A DNA stretch of 64,000 bases from an uncultured Flavobacteriaceae bacterium (lineage in GTDB: Bacteria > Bacteroidota > Bacteroidia > Flavobacteriales > Flavobacteriaceae), in contig CAJIYH010000005.1 in NCBI GenBank assembly GCA_905181615.1, positions 1 to 64,000 on the forward strand, written 5' to 3'. The notes under the pieces were generated by a model. That model saw nothing but the letters and a program-made list of their open reading frames with translations. It was not told the DNA's origin and ran no database searches. Shown in pieces: positions 46,787 to 55,723 of the stretch. Each line of letters starts with the position of its first letter. Positions within the stretch are counted from its first letter, which is position 1. A program made the position numbers and the translations under genes.

Positions 46787-48340
46787 TTAATCGCATGAAT
46801 ATTTTGCAACAACAAGCCCATCTGATTTACGAATCTCTAAAATCCTATTAAATCCTCGAAGATGAAAATACCCAAAATCAGACCCATCTAACATTGTTGA
46901 AGGATAAGAGTATCTATTATTGTATATCATATAATTCCCAACCTGAGGCTCTAAAATAGTGCCGTCGTGATATGCTTGGTTATAGTTGTTATAAGAAACG
47001 TCATCACATAAAAAGCTTTCTGAAGCAACAACTATTGAGCCTGAAACCGTTGAAGTTTTATATATATTACTCAAGTAAATCGGACCTGTTTTTGGGGGAT
47101 TAAAATTCACAACGTTATTAAATTGAACTGACGAGGCTACATTGCTTGCTACATCAAAAACGATTCCAGCAGAAGGTAAGATTGTTAGGACTTCTTTTCC
47201 TGTAATTGGTAGTCCATTCATTGGAAGAAGTAGATCAAACACATTATCTCCATAATTAGCTATAGAAGTTGGGTTAACAGAGTTTAAGTCTGCTGCACTT
47301 CCGTTTTGAACTAGACTTAGTGTAAAGTCAGAATTAAGAAGAGGATTACCGGCTGCATCAGTAAAAATATCCTCATTAAAAACAACACGAACCTTGGTGT
47401 TGTCATCAGTGATTGAAGAACTAACTATATAAGGATCTAACTTATCATTTAAATATACCTGATTAAGTCCATTTACTTGGGTAACTGCAGATACTCCTTC
47501 ACAACTAAAAACAGAAGCTGGAGCTGTAATGGGATTAATTGTAACTAATTCGTCTCCATTTGGAACTCCATTTAAAGCTATTGTAATTTGATATTTGAGT
47601 TTTGAAGCACTGTTATCCATGGGTGTTCCGTCATCCCAATACCATCCGCCTGAAGGTTCGCTATAGTCGGCGGCTCCTGTATATTGGCGTAAGCCAATCC
47701 AAGTATTTGATACTTTAGTATTTTGATTATTAAACATATATTCAAATTCTTCTTGCGAATTATAAACCAGCAAATCAGCTCCTATACCTAAAGCAATTCC
47801 GGCATTGGTGGCATCAGCTTTTGAGTCTGACCAAGATTTTGCAGTATTTGCCTTGTAGTAAGAATGCGCGCATTCAGAACCTAAGGGCCAAGAAGCAAAC
47901 CATGTATAGCCAGGAATTACTTGGGCTATTGGATTAATTACTTCTAATATACCATTTAAATTATTAAAATTCGACAAATCATTTAACTGGCCATCACTTC
48001 TATGTTGAGCATAATTTTCGTTACCCGCATTATTTGGCTCACCTGGGCCCCACCTGGAGGTAAAATCATAATTACCTAATCTTGTAATTGTTATTGGAGT
48101 ATTTGAATTAAGCGTGGCACTTCCTCCGGTTATACTAAGACCAAAATCAGATATTTCAATACAGGTAAGGGTACTACAAGATGAATTTGAATAGATATCT
48201 TCATCAAAAGTAAGATCAATTTTAAGGTTATTATTATCAATGCTAGTAGCGGTGACGCTTGAAAATTGAGCTTGAACATTAATCCCTGACACAATAATTA
48301 TCAGAAAAAGAATTAAAGGTAAGCAGTTGCTTTTACGCAT
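46787..48340 (-). CDS. Exported Ig-like/C-type-lectin protein with swapped lectin halves
   Basis: A 517-residue exported protein (signal LILFLIIIVSGINVQAQ). Two SbsA-type Ig domains are recognisable: Ig2 at 303-412 (NTKVRVVFNEDIFTDAAGN), and Ig1 split into 27-90 (NNLKIDLTFDEDIYSNS) and about 244-300 (YQITIALNGVPNGDELVTIN). Between the two parts of Ig1 lies a C-type lectin domain in the wrong order. First comes the usual C-terminal half (WGPGEPNNAGNENYAQ, LNDLS, residues 91-135). The usual N-terminal half follows (WSDSKADA, ADLLVYNSQEEFEYMF, TWIGLRQY, GGWYWDDGTPM, residues 155-243). The C-terminal 95 residues are an unassigned beta domain. The lectin probably binds glycan with the E-P-N triad. 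No type IX sorting domain is obvious. Confidence 0.75.
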   Translation of the reverse strand: MRKSNCLPLILFLIIIVSGINVQAQFSSVTATSIDNNNLKIDLTFDEDIYSNSSCSTLTCIEISDFGLSITGGSATLNSNTPITITRLGNYDFTSRWGPGEPNNAGNENYAQHRSDGQLNDLSNFNNLNGILEVINPIAQVIPGYTWFASWPLGSECAHSYYKANTAKSWSDSKADATNAGIALGIGADLLVYNSQEEFEYMFNNQNTKVSNTWIGLRQYTGAADYSEPSGGWYWDDGTPMDNSASKLKYQITIALNGVPNGDELVTINPITAPASVFSCEGVSAVTQVNGLNQVYLNDKLDPYIVSSSITDDNTKVRVVFNEDIFTDAAGNPLLNSDFTLSLVQNGSAADLNSVNPTSIANYGDNVFDLLLPMNGLPITGKEVLTILPSAGIVFDVASNVASSVQFNNVVNFNPPKTGPIYLSNIYKTSTVSGSIVVASESFLCDDVSYNNYNQAYHDGTILEPQVGNYMIYNNRYSYPSTMLDGSDFGYFHLRGFNRILEIRKSDGLVVAKYSCD

Positions 48341-48460
48341 CGATACAAATAAAATTTAGTGTCTTGACAATAAAATAATTAACTAATAATTTCAAATATA
48401 AGTAAATATAAGAGAAGAACCATCTGTCGTTAAAGAGGTTTCACTAGAATGTAAAATGAT

Positions 48461-49195
48461 TTAATAATTTCTGAGAAGCTGTTTAAACCCATAAACCTGA
48501 GCTAGAATAGATATCATAAAAGTAAGTACAATCGATTTTTGGGCTATAACCTGTAACATCAATTCATTTTCGGTAAAAATTTTGCCCGGTCCAATTTGTG
48601 GCCCAAAAAATATAATCCTGAGGTAAACAAACAGAACAACACAAAAAAGGAGGTACCCAAAAGCATAACGATTGCTCAAAAATTTTGAATGGTAAATGCT
48701 TATGCTGTGAAAAACACAAAGGAAGAAAAGTACTAAAAAAGCACCATTAGCAAAGAAAACATGTCCTCCAAAATGTAAATCATGGGGTACAAAACCAACC
48801 CCAGCATAAAGTATACCAGCCAAAATCCCTAAGGGCTTTGTAAGTGCTCCATATTTTTGGGCTTTATCGGTATCATTGATCTGAATAAAAACTTCTTTAA
48901 ATTGAATGTAAAAAAGAACTAATGTTGCTCCTATAAAGATTAGACTTCCATTAAAAAGAAGCATAGAAGGTGTGTTATCCTCTTGAATAATCAAAGGATT
49001 TGTTTCGTCTGTATTGGTTTTGAAACTCCCCAATTCACTCAAAAAATTATGTGTAAACGAATAACGATCCATCTTAAAGTCAATGATTTCTTTTTCTGAC
49101 CCTGGATGAATTAGTGCAGCAACTAAACAGCAGCAAAAAAATAAAGTAATTGAAATTACAGGTAATTTTACAAGAGCAAAGTGTATTTTTTTCAT
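48461..49195 (-). CDS. DUF998-like integral membrane protein
   Basis: A 244-residue protein with about six helices (PVISITLFFCCCLVAALIHP, LLFNGSLIFIGATLVLFYIQ, LGILAGILYAGVGFVPHD, VFFANGAFLVLFFLCVFHSI, FGYLLFCVVLFVYLRIIFFG, SIVLTFMISILAQVYGF). A periplasmic loop between helices 1 and 2 includes YSFTHNFLSELGSFKTNTDE. S-x-T-x-N-x-x-S-x-L-G and G-x-x-P-x-D-x-H are the conserved features of the DUF998/FrpC-like group, whose function is not known. The four-Cys/Phe run FFCCCL in helix 1 is unusual. It is a single gene, with an A+T-rich region and no clear terminator at its 3' side. Confidence 0.65.
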   Translation of the reverse strand: MKKIHFALVKLPVISITLFFCCCLVAALIHPGSEKEIIDFKMDRYSFTHNFLSELGSFKTNTDETNPLIIQEDNTPSMLLFNGSLIFIGATLVLFYIQFKEVFIQINDTDKAQKYGALTKPLGILAGILYAGVGFVPHDLHFGGHVFFANGAFLVLFFLCVFHSISIYHSKFLSNRYAFGYLLFCVVLFVYLRIIFFGPQIGPGKIFTENELMLQVIAQKSIVLTFMISILAQVYGFKQLLRNY

Positions 49196-49303
49196 AGATT
49201 TTTCATAAAATAGTAAATTAAATATAAAGTAAAATAATTAAACTATTACTTGCAGACCAAAATTAATTTTGATATTTTCGGATAAATTAAATTATTATAT
49301 TTT

Positions 49304-50434
49304 ATGAAAAAATTACTTTTTATTTTAGTCTTAGGCACTAGTATTGCGAGTGCTCAGTGGGTACAAAAAACTTCTTGTAACAAAAAGGCTGCACAAATTT
49401 CTAATCAAGCAATTGAATCGATGGCAAACTTAGAATATTTAACTGCGCTAGGAATGGCTAAAGCAGCACTTATTATAGATTCTGATTGTGGTTGTGCTCA
49501 ATTAACTATTGCAGCAATTAGTGGCTCAAATCCAAATTGGGGAAGCCAAAAAACTAAACTTGAAGCAATTGATGTTTCTAAACTAAGTGCTGAAGAATCA
49601 GCTTGGTATGATGTTTTAATGTCTACACCTGAAAATAAGGAAACGGTTTTAAAATCTGCAATAGTGACGAACCCAAAGAGTCCAATCCTCAACTATCTTG
49701 CTACCTCTCCTGCAGACATGAAAACGTATTCAGGATTTGCGGAAAAATTTCCAGAGCAAGCTGCTTCTTCTTATAACATGATGTCATACGGATATCTAAG
49801 AGGAGATTTTGGTGAGACCAATCAGGATATGGCAATGAATTATGTTGCTAAGTCTCAAAATCTTCACGATGGACCAAATTCTTATGACTCAATGGCTGAG
49901 CACTATGCTTCATTAGGAGATTATGATAAGGCATTTGAATTACAATTAAAAGCAGTAGATTTTGCAGCTTTTGGATCTCCTTATGGGAATCTTGCTCGAG
50001 TTTATTACGCAAAAATTAATCGAGATGATCTTTCAGAAAATTTAATGAAAATTCAGAGAGAAGCTCAAGATGCTATTACGAGTCAGGATTACAAAACTTT
50101 TTCAAAGTATGAGCATCCAGAGATTACACATACTACTGGTGACTCAAATTTATCTCCATTTTATGAGTTCAACAAGTCTTCATTTGAAGAGGATCAAGGA
50201 ATCACTTGGGACAGATTAGACATGAACGACATGAAAGTAAATTACTCTCCTGACATGAAAACGGCTGTTTTAACCTTTTATGGATCTGGAAGCTATACTT
50301 TCAATGAAACCAAAGAAAAGGTAGCCTACAGTACTAGAGGATCTTCAGTTTGGGTTAATACCACAGATGGATGGAAAATCATGCATAGTTCCTGGGCGCC
50401 AAACAAAGATGGAGTAGGAATTCCACAACAATAA
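49304..50434 (+). CDS. Exported TPR plus NTF2-like protein
   Basis: A 376-residue protein with a cleavable signal (KLLFILVLGTSIASAQ). Residues 25-240 are helical with TPR-like units (LEYLTALGMAKAALIIDSD, SMAEHYASLGDYDKAFELQL, SPYGNLARVYYAKI). Residues about 245-376 form an NTF2/SnoaL-like domain (AITSQDYKTFSKYEHPEITH, SPDMKTAVLTFYGSGSY, TTDGWKIMHSSWAPN), of the ketosteroid-isomerase-like type without an obvious catalytic Asp pair. TAATTTTG at 49264-49271 is a likely -7 box. The gene for an ABM-like exported protein starts 17 bases after its stop, so they form a two-gene unit that ends at the strong hairpin at 51191. Confidence 0.75.
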   Translation: MKKLLFILVLGTSIASAQWVQKTSCNKKAAQISNQAIESMANLEYLTALGMAKAALIIDSDCGCAQLTIAAISGSNPNWGSQKTKLEAIDVSKLSAEESAWYDVLMSTPENKETVLKSAIVTNPKSPILNYLATSPADMKTYSGFAEKFPEQAASSYNMMSYGYLRGDFGETNQDMAMNYVAKSQNLHDGPNSYDSMAEHYASLGDYDKAFELQLKAVDFAAFGSPYGNLARVYYAKINRDDLSENLMKIQREAQDAITSQDYKTFSKYEHPEITHTTGDSNLSPFYEFNKSSFEEDQGITWDRLDMNDMKVNYSPDMKTAVLTFYGSGSYTFNETKEKVAYSTRGSSVWVNTTDGWKIMHSSWAPNKDGVGIPQQ

Positions 50435-50451
50435 TCTATAAAATTTATATT

Positions 50452-51180
50452 ATGAAAAAATTATTTTTAGTATTCGCTATGCTCGCTTCTATGGCAGTAT
50501 CAGCACAAATTATCGTATTTCATCCCGTAAAAGTACCGGCTGAATTGAACGAAAAGTTCTTAGACATTGAGCTAAATTACAGTCAAAAAACAGCTCAAGA
50601 TGCTGTAAATAAAGGACAACTTGAAGGTTGGGCATTACTCAAAAACACCAATCCAAAACCCGATGGATATAATTACATGTGGGTAAATGTTTACAAGGAC
50701 ATTGCTTCTGCTGTAAACGAAGGGGGTTGGTGGAATAATTCCAAGGATGTTGTTGGTGTTGAAACCCCTTTATTGTTTAGCATTTTCGATTACATAGAAA
50801 TGGACAGAAGGTATTTTTACAAACAAGACATCACGCTGCCATCAATTGCAGCAGCAGGTTATGTAATTCTAAATTTCTCTAACAGTGATCAAGTAGATAC
50901 ACATTTAAAAGAACTCGAAAAATACGTTCTCCCACATTTTAAAAAGGAGATGCGTAAACATGGAATGGTTGGTTTTGGTGTTGCTTCTAAGGTTACTCCG
51001 CAAGGAGAAGATGTAGCAACGATGATGACTTATGACTCTTACGACTCTTTAGAAAATGCCATGATACACTTATCAGGTGGTGGTGTTATTTCGGGCTTAC
51101 CGTCAGATAAAATAACGAACATCCCTTGGACTATGCGTCCCTTAATGAAAGTTATGGGATCTACAGTTCCAAAAGAGTAA
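50452..51180 (+). CDS. Exported ABM-like protein, paralogue of the 63394 gene
   Basis: A 242-residue protein with a signal peptide (FLVFAMLASMAVSAQ). The mature part looks like tandem alpha/beta ferredoxin-like (ABM-type) modules: EKFLDIELNYSQKTAQDAVN, GQLEGWALLKNTNP, YNYMWVNVYKDIASAVNE, then in the second half LKELEKYVLPHFKKEMRKHG and MMTYDSYDSLENAM. The order of elements and the G-x-L-x-G-W...N-P...Y-x-x-V-x-x-x-K-D-x-A-S pattern match the partial gene at 63394. No catalytic residues can be named. It shares a transcript with the TPR/NTF2-like gene and is closed by a bidirectional terminator. Confidence 0.7.
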   Translation: MKKLFLVFAMLASMAVSAQIIVFHPVKVPAELNEKFLDIELNYSQKTAQDAVNKGQLEGWALLKNTNPKPDGYNYMWVNVYKDIASAVNEGGWWNNSKDVVGVETPLLFSIFDYIEMDRRYFYKQDITLPSIAAAGYVILNFSNSDQVDTHLKELEKYVLPHFKKEMRKHGMVGFGVASKVTPQGEDVATMMTYDSYDSLENAMIHLSGGGVISGLPSDKITNIPWTMRPLMKVMGSTVPKE

Positions 51181-51190
51181 CCTACATTAT

Positions 51191-51235
51191 TACAAACAAA
51201 AAAACCCTGCCAATGGCAGGGTTTTTTTGTTTGTA
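51191..51235 (+). terminator. Bidirectional terminator, 21-bp perfect stem
   Basis: A perfect inverted repeat: CCCTGCC / GGCAGGG core with AAT loop, extended by A-rich and T-rich arms to 21 base pairs. It lies between the plus-strand gene ending at 51180 and the minus-strand NTF2-like pseudogene ending at 51280, so it can stop transcription from both sides. Confidence 0.9.
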
Positions 51236-51279
51236 GTTCTATTCCTTTAATTTGGGTCTGTAATATTGATTTACTGTAA

Positions 51280-51810
51280 TTATTTTACCGTCTTTAATTT
51301 TGAACCCTTCATGAGCATAGTGAGAATCGATTGATTTGTCATAGCAGTAACTTCTGCATTAAGACTAGTGGGATCAAAGTAGTATAAAGCGGTAACTATT
51401 TTGTCGTACTTCCATTCGTAGGCAAAATGACCCGGAACTTCACTAGCAGTTCCTGTGAAATTACCTTCGCCTTTCCATAAGGCCCATGCCATGGTCCATT
51501 TACTTCCACTTTTATAAGTTGCAGTTTCTTAACTAAAGTTATCCCAGCTTATGTTTTTATATAATTGATGGTGAGACTTAAACCCTTCAATTAAATCTTT
51601 TTTGTTAAATTTCACAGTTGATCCTAAATAAATAGAAACGTCGTCAGCCATCAAGCTTTCAAATAACTCAAAGTTATTATCAGCATAGTTGTTGTGCAGC
51701 TCTTTTATAAGCTCTGCTTTTTTATCATAACGAATTTTTCCGTTACTGTTAGGCCCTTGAGCAAATACAAACCCTCCGAATAGAACGAATGCAACAATTA
51801 ATTTTTTTAT
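51280..51810 (-). pseudogene. Exported NTF2-like protein with lost start codon and in-frame stop
   Basis: The signal peptide is intact after the first codon (KKLIVAFVLFGGFVFAQG), and the NTF2/SnoaL fold follows: RYDKKAELIKELHNNYADNN, FELFESLMADDVSIYLGSTV, SHHQLYKNISWDNFS. The initiating codon is ATA (51810-51808) instead of ATG, and no other start exists between it and an upstream stop. An in-frame TAA at 51531-51529 cuts the domain. The same frame resumes with ETATYKSGSKWTMAWALWKG and HFAYEWKYDKIVTALYYFDP to 51280. Two independent lesions in one 177-codon gene indicate a true pseudogene rather than a frame error. It belongs to the exported NTF2-like group of this region. Confidence 0.8.
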
Positions 51811-51939
51811 GATTTTTTAAATAATAATTAAAGCTAATGTAATTACTTGCAATAAGCAATACAAAAATATATGAAAAATACAATTGCTTTTACAGTGCCC
51901 AAAAACAATAGTTTATATTTGATAAAAAAGTAGACCCTT

Positions 51940-52809
51940 ATGAAAATTATCATTCAAAGAATACTTGCATCAGCAACTGTTGTTTTTTTAAGTGTAGGCC
52001 TAAATTACGCAACCACCTTAGAAATTGTTTCTCCAGAAGCAGCTGTTGTTGGCTATCATGTGCTGCTTATTATTTATGCGATACAACTCTTGGTTTTTCT
52101 GATTTCTTATGCGCTAAAAACTGAACACTATTACGACCTTACTGGAGGCATTACCTACATCTCCGTTATGGTATATGCACTCTATCAAAACGAGTTACAA
52201 GACCGATTAGATTATCGTTCAATTGTCTTGGGATCTCTAATTTTATTATGGGCAATTCGATTGAGCTCCTTTTTGTTTATGCGAGTTAAAAAAGTAGGAA
52301 AAGACAGCCGTTTCGATAAAATAAAGACCAATTTCACCCGCTTTATGCTTGCGTGGGCTCTTCAAGGGTTTTGGGTCTTTATGTGCACACTCCCTGCCAT
52401 TACAGCAATTGCTTCGGAATCGAAAGAAGTAGATTACTTTTTAATTGGTGGAGCAATCCTATGGGTTTTTGGGTTTTTAGTGGAAGTTATCTCCGACCGT
52501 CAAAAATCAAAATTCAATCAAGATCCTAAAAACAAAGGAAAGTTTATGTCAACTGGCTTTTGGGCATTATCTAGGCACCCAAACTATGTGGGCGAAGTAT
52601 TGTTGTGGACCGGAATTGCTGTTATTTCTTTACCGACCTTTAGTGGGTGGCAATACCTTGCCTTAATTTCACCTGTTTTTACCTATTTGTTGTTGACTCG
52701 TGTAAGTGGTGTGAACTTACTCGAAGCAAGCGCTGACAAAAAATGGAGTGCGGACAAAGACTACATTGAATACAAGAAAAAAACATCAGTTTTCTTTCCA
52801 TTCTTATAG
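51940..52809 (+). CDS. DUF1295 membrane protein (steroid-reductase/ICMT-like)
   Basis: A 289-residue integral membrane protein with about eight helices. The C-terminal signature FWALSRHPNYVGEVLLWTGI is that of DUF1295 and related isoprenylcysteine methyltransferase and 5-alpha-reductase proteins, where the R-H-P-N-Y-x-G-E residues bind a nucleotide cofactor. ASADKKWSADKDYIEYKKKT is the usual tail, and FMRVKKVGKDSRFDKIKTNF the preceding conserved loop. The reaction of the bacterial members is generally unknown. Single gene on the plus strand, divergent from the NTF2-like pseudogene and followed by the proline operon about 100 bases later. Confidence 0.85.
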   Translation: MKIIIQRILASATVVFLSVGLNYATTLEIVSPEAAVVGYHVLLIIYAIQLLVFLISYALKTEHYYDLTGGITYISVMVYALYQNELQDRLDYRSIVLGSLILLWAIRLSSFLFMRVKKVGKDSRFDKIKTNFTRFMLAWALQGFWVFMCTLPAITAIASESKEVDYFLIGGAILWVFGFLVEVISDRQKSKFNQDPKNKGKFMSTGFWALSRHPNYVGEVLLWTGIAVISLPTFSGWQYLALISPVFTYLLLTRVSGVNLLEASADKKWSADKDYIEYKKKTSVFFPFL

Positions 52810-52909
52810 AAGTTTTTAGTCGTTAAAATTTACATTCAACTGGCATACTATATTTGATTTTATCTGTACTTTTGAAAGTATAATAAATAATTAGGATAAA
52901 AAAAATGCC

Positions 52910-54538
52910 ATGTCAAATAGTTTTTTAAAATCGCCTTTACCAATAAATGAGCCCGTTAAATCTTACGGACCAAACACACCCGAACGAGCTGCCGTAACTG
53001 CAGCCTATGATGCTTTTTTCTCAAAGAAAATCCACATTCCAATGAAAATTGGCGGCGAAGAGGTAAGTTCTACTGAGGCTAATACCATGCATCCTCCACA
53101 CGACCATAAACACAGTATGGGGACCTATAGTTTAGCTTCAGAAGCACATGTTGAGCAAGCCATAGCTGCCGCCATAGAAGCCAGAAAAACATGGGCATTG
53201 ATACCTTTTGCTGCTCGTGCAGCTGTATTTCTTAAAGCAGCCGATTTAATTGCGGGACCTTACCGCGCAATAATTAATGCTGCAACGATGATGGCGCAAT
53301 CCAAAACAGTACACCAAGCAGAAATTGATGCTTCGTGTGAGTTTATTGACTTTCTTAGATTCAACGTTCGCTTTGCCGAAGAAATATATCAAGACCAACC
53401 TACCTCTTCCGGAGGAGTTTGGAATCATGTACACTACCGCCCTCTGGAAGGTTTTATTTATGCAGTAAGTCCTTTTAATTTTACAGCCATTGCAGGGAAC
53501 CTTTCTGCTGCTCCTGCATTAATGGGGAATACAATTGTTTGGAAACCAAGCGATCATCAAATGTTCTCTGCCAAAATAATCATGGATGTTTTTGAAGAAG
53601 CCGGATTGCCTAAAGGCGTAATTAATATGATTAATGGAGATCCAGAAATGGTAACCAATACCGTATTAAAAAGTCCTGATTTTGCTGGAATTCATTTTAC
53701 AGGTTCAACCCATGTGTTTAAAAACATCTGGCATAAAATAGGGAGTAACATCCACCGCTATAAAACCTACCCTAGAATTGTAGGAGAAACAGGCGGAAAA
53801 GACTACATCGCAGTTCACAATTCAGCTAATGCTGAAGAAGTAGCTACTGCAGTGGTTCGTGGAGCTTTTGAATATCAAGGACAAAAATGTTCTGCAGCTT
53901 CCAGGATTTACCTTCCAAAATCTACCTCTAAAGCCATTTTAGACAAAGTAGCTGCCGATGTTAAAACCATAACCCTCGGCTCTCCAAGAGAATTAAAAAA
54001 CTTCATGACTGCGGTGATTAATAAAGGCTCATTTGATCGACTTGCTTCAGCAATTGATCAAGCTAAAAAAGACTCAGACGTTGAGATTTTGTTAGGAGGA
54101 ACTTACGACAATTCTAAAGGGTACTTTATTGACCCAACAGTTTTAGTAACTACAAATCCGACTTACGACACCATGGAAAGAGAGTTATTTGGACCTATTG
54201 TAACCATTTATGTTTATGAAGACGACCAATGGGAAGAAACCCTCAAACTAGTCGACTCAACTTCAGAATATGCCCTTACGGGAGCCGTTATGGCGAAGGA
54301 CCGTCTTGTGATCGAAAAAGCACGTTTGGCTTTGGAGAACAGTGCCGGGAATTTTTATATCAATGATAAACCTAGTGGAGCTGTTGTAGGACAACAACCT
54401 TTTGGTGGAGCTCGTGCTTCGGGAACCAATGATAAGGCTGGATCTAGACAAAACCTTTTGCGATGGGTGTCCCCTCAACTCGTGAAAGAAACATTAAACC
54501 CACCTACAGATTATCGCTATCCATATATGGACGCTTAA
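52910..54538 (+). CDS. pruA: L-glutamate gamma-semialdehyde dehydrogenase
   Basis: A 542-residue aldehyde dehydrogenase that oxidises glutamate semialdehyde to glutamate with NAD+. The catalytic Cys is in YQGQKCSAASRIYLP, the general-base Glu in VGETGGKDYIAVH, and the NAD site in FTGSTHVFKNI. SGAVVGQQPFGGARASGTNDKAGS is a pruA-specific anchor, and SPFNFTAIAGNLSAAPALMG the nearby structural segment. Length matches the monofunctional P5C dehydrogenase. It is transcribed with proline dehydrogenase and arginase. Two -7-like boxes precede it (TATATTTG at 52849-52856 and TACTTTTG at 52867-52874). Confidence in function is high. Confidence 0.95.
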   Translation: MSNSFLKSPLPINEPVKSYGPNTPERAAVTAAYDAFFSKKIHIPMKIGGEEVSSTEANTMHPPHDHKHSMGTYSLASEAHVEQAIAAAIEARKTWALIPFAARAAVFLKAADLIAGPYRAIINAATMMAQSKTVHQAEIDASCEFIDFLRFNVRFAEEIYQDQPTSSGGVWNHVHYRPLEGFIYAVSPFNFTAIAGNLSAAPALMGNTIVWKPSDHQMFSAKIIMDVFEEAGLPKGVINMINGDPEMVTNTVLKSPDFAGIHFTGSTHVFKNIWHKIGSNIHRYKTYPRIVGETGGKDYIAVHNSANAEEVATAVVRGAFEYQGQKCSAASRIYLPKSTSKAILDKVAADVKTITLGSPRELKNFMTAVINKGSFDRLASAIDQAKKDSDVEILLGGTYDNSKGYFIDPTVLVTTNPTYDTMERELFGPIVTIYVYEDDQWEETLKLVDSTSEYALTGAVMAKDRLVIEKARLALENSAGNFYINDKPSGAVVGQQPFGGARASGTNDKAGSRQNLLRWVSPQLVKETLNPPTDYRYPYMDA

Positions 54539-54543
54539 TTGAG

Positions 54544-55719
54544 ATGAAGAGTATTTTCGAAAATACACAAATTGCTTTTGCGTCAAAATCCGATGCTGAA
54601 TTAAAGAAGAGTTTTGTCCTCTTCAAGCTTATTTCATCTCCAGTTTTGACTAAAGTAGGAAGTGCTTTTATTCAGTTTTTAATCAAAGTAGGTTTACCTA
54701 TTAATTTTTTGGTCCGCAAAACCATGTTCGATCATTTTTGCGTAGGAACAAACCTCGAAGAAACTGAGATTACAGTCAAGAAACTTCGTGCTAATGAAAT
54801 GGATTCCTGTTTAAACTTCTCTATCGAAGGAATTAATTCTGAAGTAGGTTTTGATGCTACACTAAATGAAATTCTCAGAACGATGGACGCATCTAGTCCA
54901 GATGCAGGAACCCCTTTTGCAGTTTTCAAACCAACAGGATACGGAGCTACAGCACTGTTCGAAAAGGTCAGTGCCAAACTGCCCTTAAGTACCGAAGAAA
55001 ACAAAGCTTGGGGTCGAGTAAAAGAACGTTTCCACACCAGCTGTAAAAAGGCAGTTCAACGCAACCTTAAGTTGTTGATTGACGCTGAAGAAAGCTGGAT
55101 TCAACCCGCTCTTGATCTTCTTCTAGAAGAAATGATGGCAACCTATAACCAAAAAGAAGTGGTGGTTTATGCAACCCTGCAGTTGTATTTATCGGAACGA
55201 TTACCTTACCTCAAAACCTTGATAGAAAAATCAAAAAAGGAAGGCTACCAGATAGGTGTTAAATTGGTTCGCGGCGCATACATCGAAAAAGAAACTGCAC
55301 GCGCATTAGACCGCAAGCTTTCCAATCCCGTTTGTCCTTCTAAAGAAGCAACCGATCAAAACTTTGATAACGGCCTACAACTGTTGCTCGAGAATTTAGA
55401 TCAGGCCGCTGTTTTTGTCGGAAGCCATAACGAACTCAGTACGCTAAAAGCTATGGAGCAAATGAAACAAAATGGAATTGCTTCAAACCATCCGCGTGTG
55501 TGTTTTGCACATTTGTTCGGAATGAGCGATAACATTTCGTATAACCTTTCGGATCATGGATATAATGTTGTGAAATACCTACCTTATGGTCCTGTCAAAA
55601 AAGTAATTCCTTATTTAATTAGGCGTGCAGAAGAAAACAGTTCCATTGCCAGCCAAACATCACGCGAAATGGAATTGCTTCGTTCGGAAATAAAAAGAAG
55701 AAAACAAGTTCAAAAATAA
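54544..55719 (+). CDS. putA: Proline dehydrogenase
   Basis: A 391-residue FAD-dependent (beta/alpha)8 enzyme oxidising proline to pyrroline-5-carboxylate. I start it at ATG 54544, five bases after the pruA stop; an earlier ATG inside pruA would give a nonsense N-terminus. VKLVRGAYIEKETARAL holds the conserved R-G-A-Y, GSHNELSTLKAMEQM and FAHLFGMSDNISYNL supply FAD contacts, and YLPYGPVKKVIPYLIRRAEE is the family's final signature. This is the stand-alone form common in Bacteroidota, here separate from pruA. The product passes to PruA. Confidence 0.93.
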   Translation: MKSIFENTQIAFASKSDAELKKSFVLFKLISSPVLTKVGSAFIQFLIKVGLPINFLVRKTMFDHFCVGTNLEETEITVKKLRANEMDSCLNFSIEGINSEVGFDATLNEILRTMDASSPDAGTPFAVFKPTGYGATALFEKVSAKLPLSTEENKAWGRVKERFHTSCKKAVQRNLKLLIDAEESWIQPALDLLLEEMMATYNQKEVVVYATLQLYLSERLPYLKTLIEKSKKEGYQIGVKLVRGAYIEKETARALDRKLSNPVCPSKEATDQNFDNGLQLLLENLDQAAVFVGSHNELSTLKAMEQMKQNGIASNHPRVCFAHLFGMSDNISYNLSDHGYNVVKYLPYGPVKKVIPYLIRRAEENSSIASQTSREMELLRSEIKRRKQVQK

Positions 55720-55723
55720 ACGC

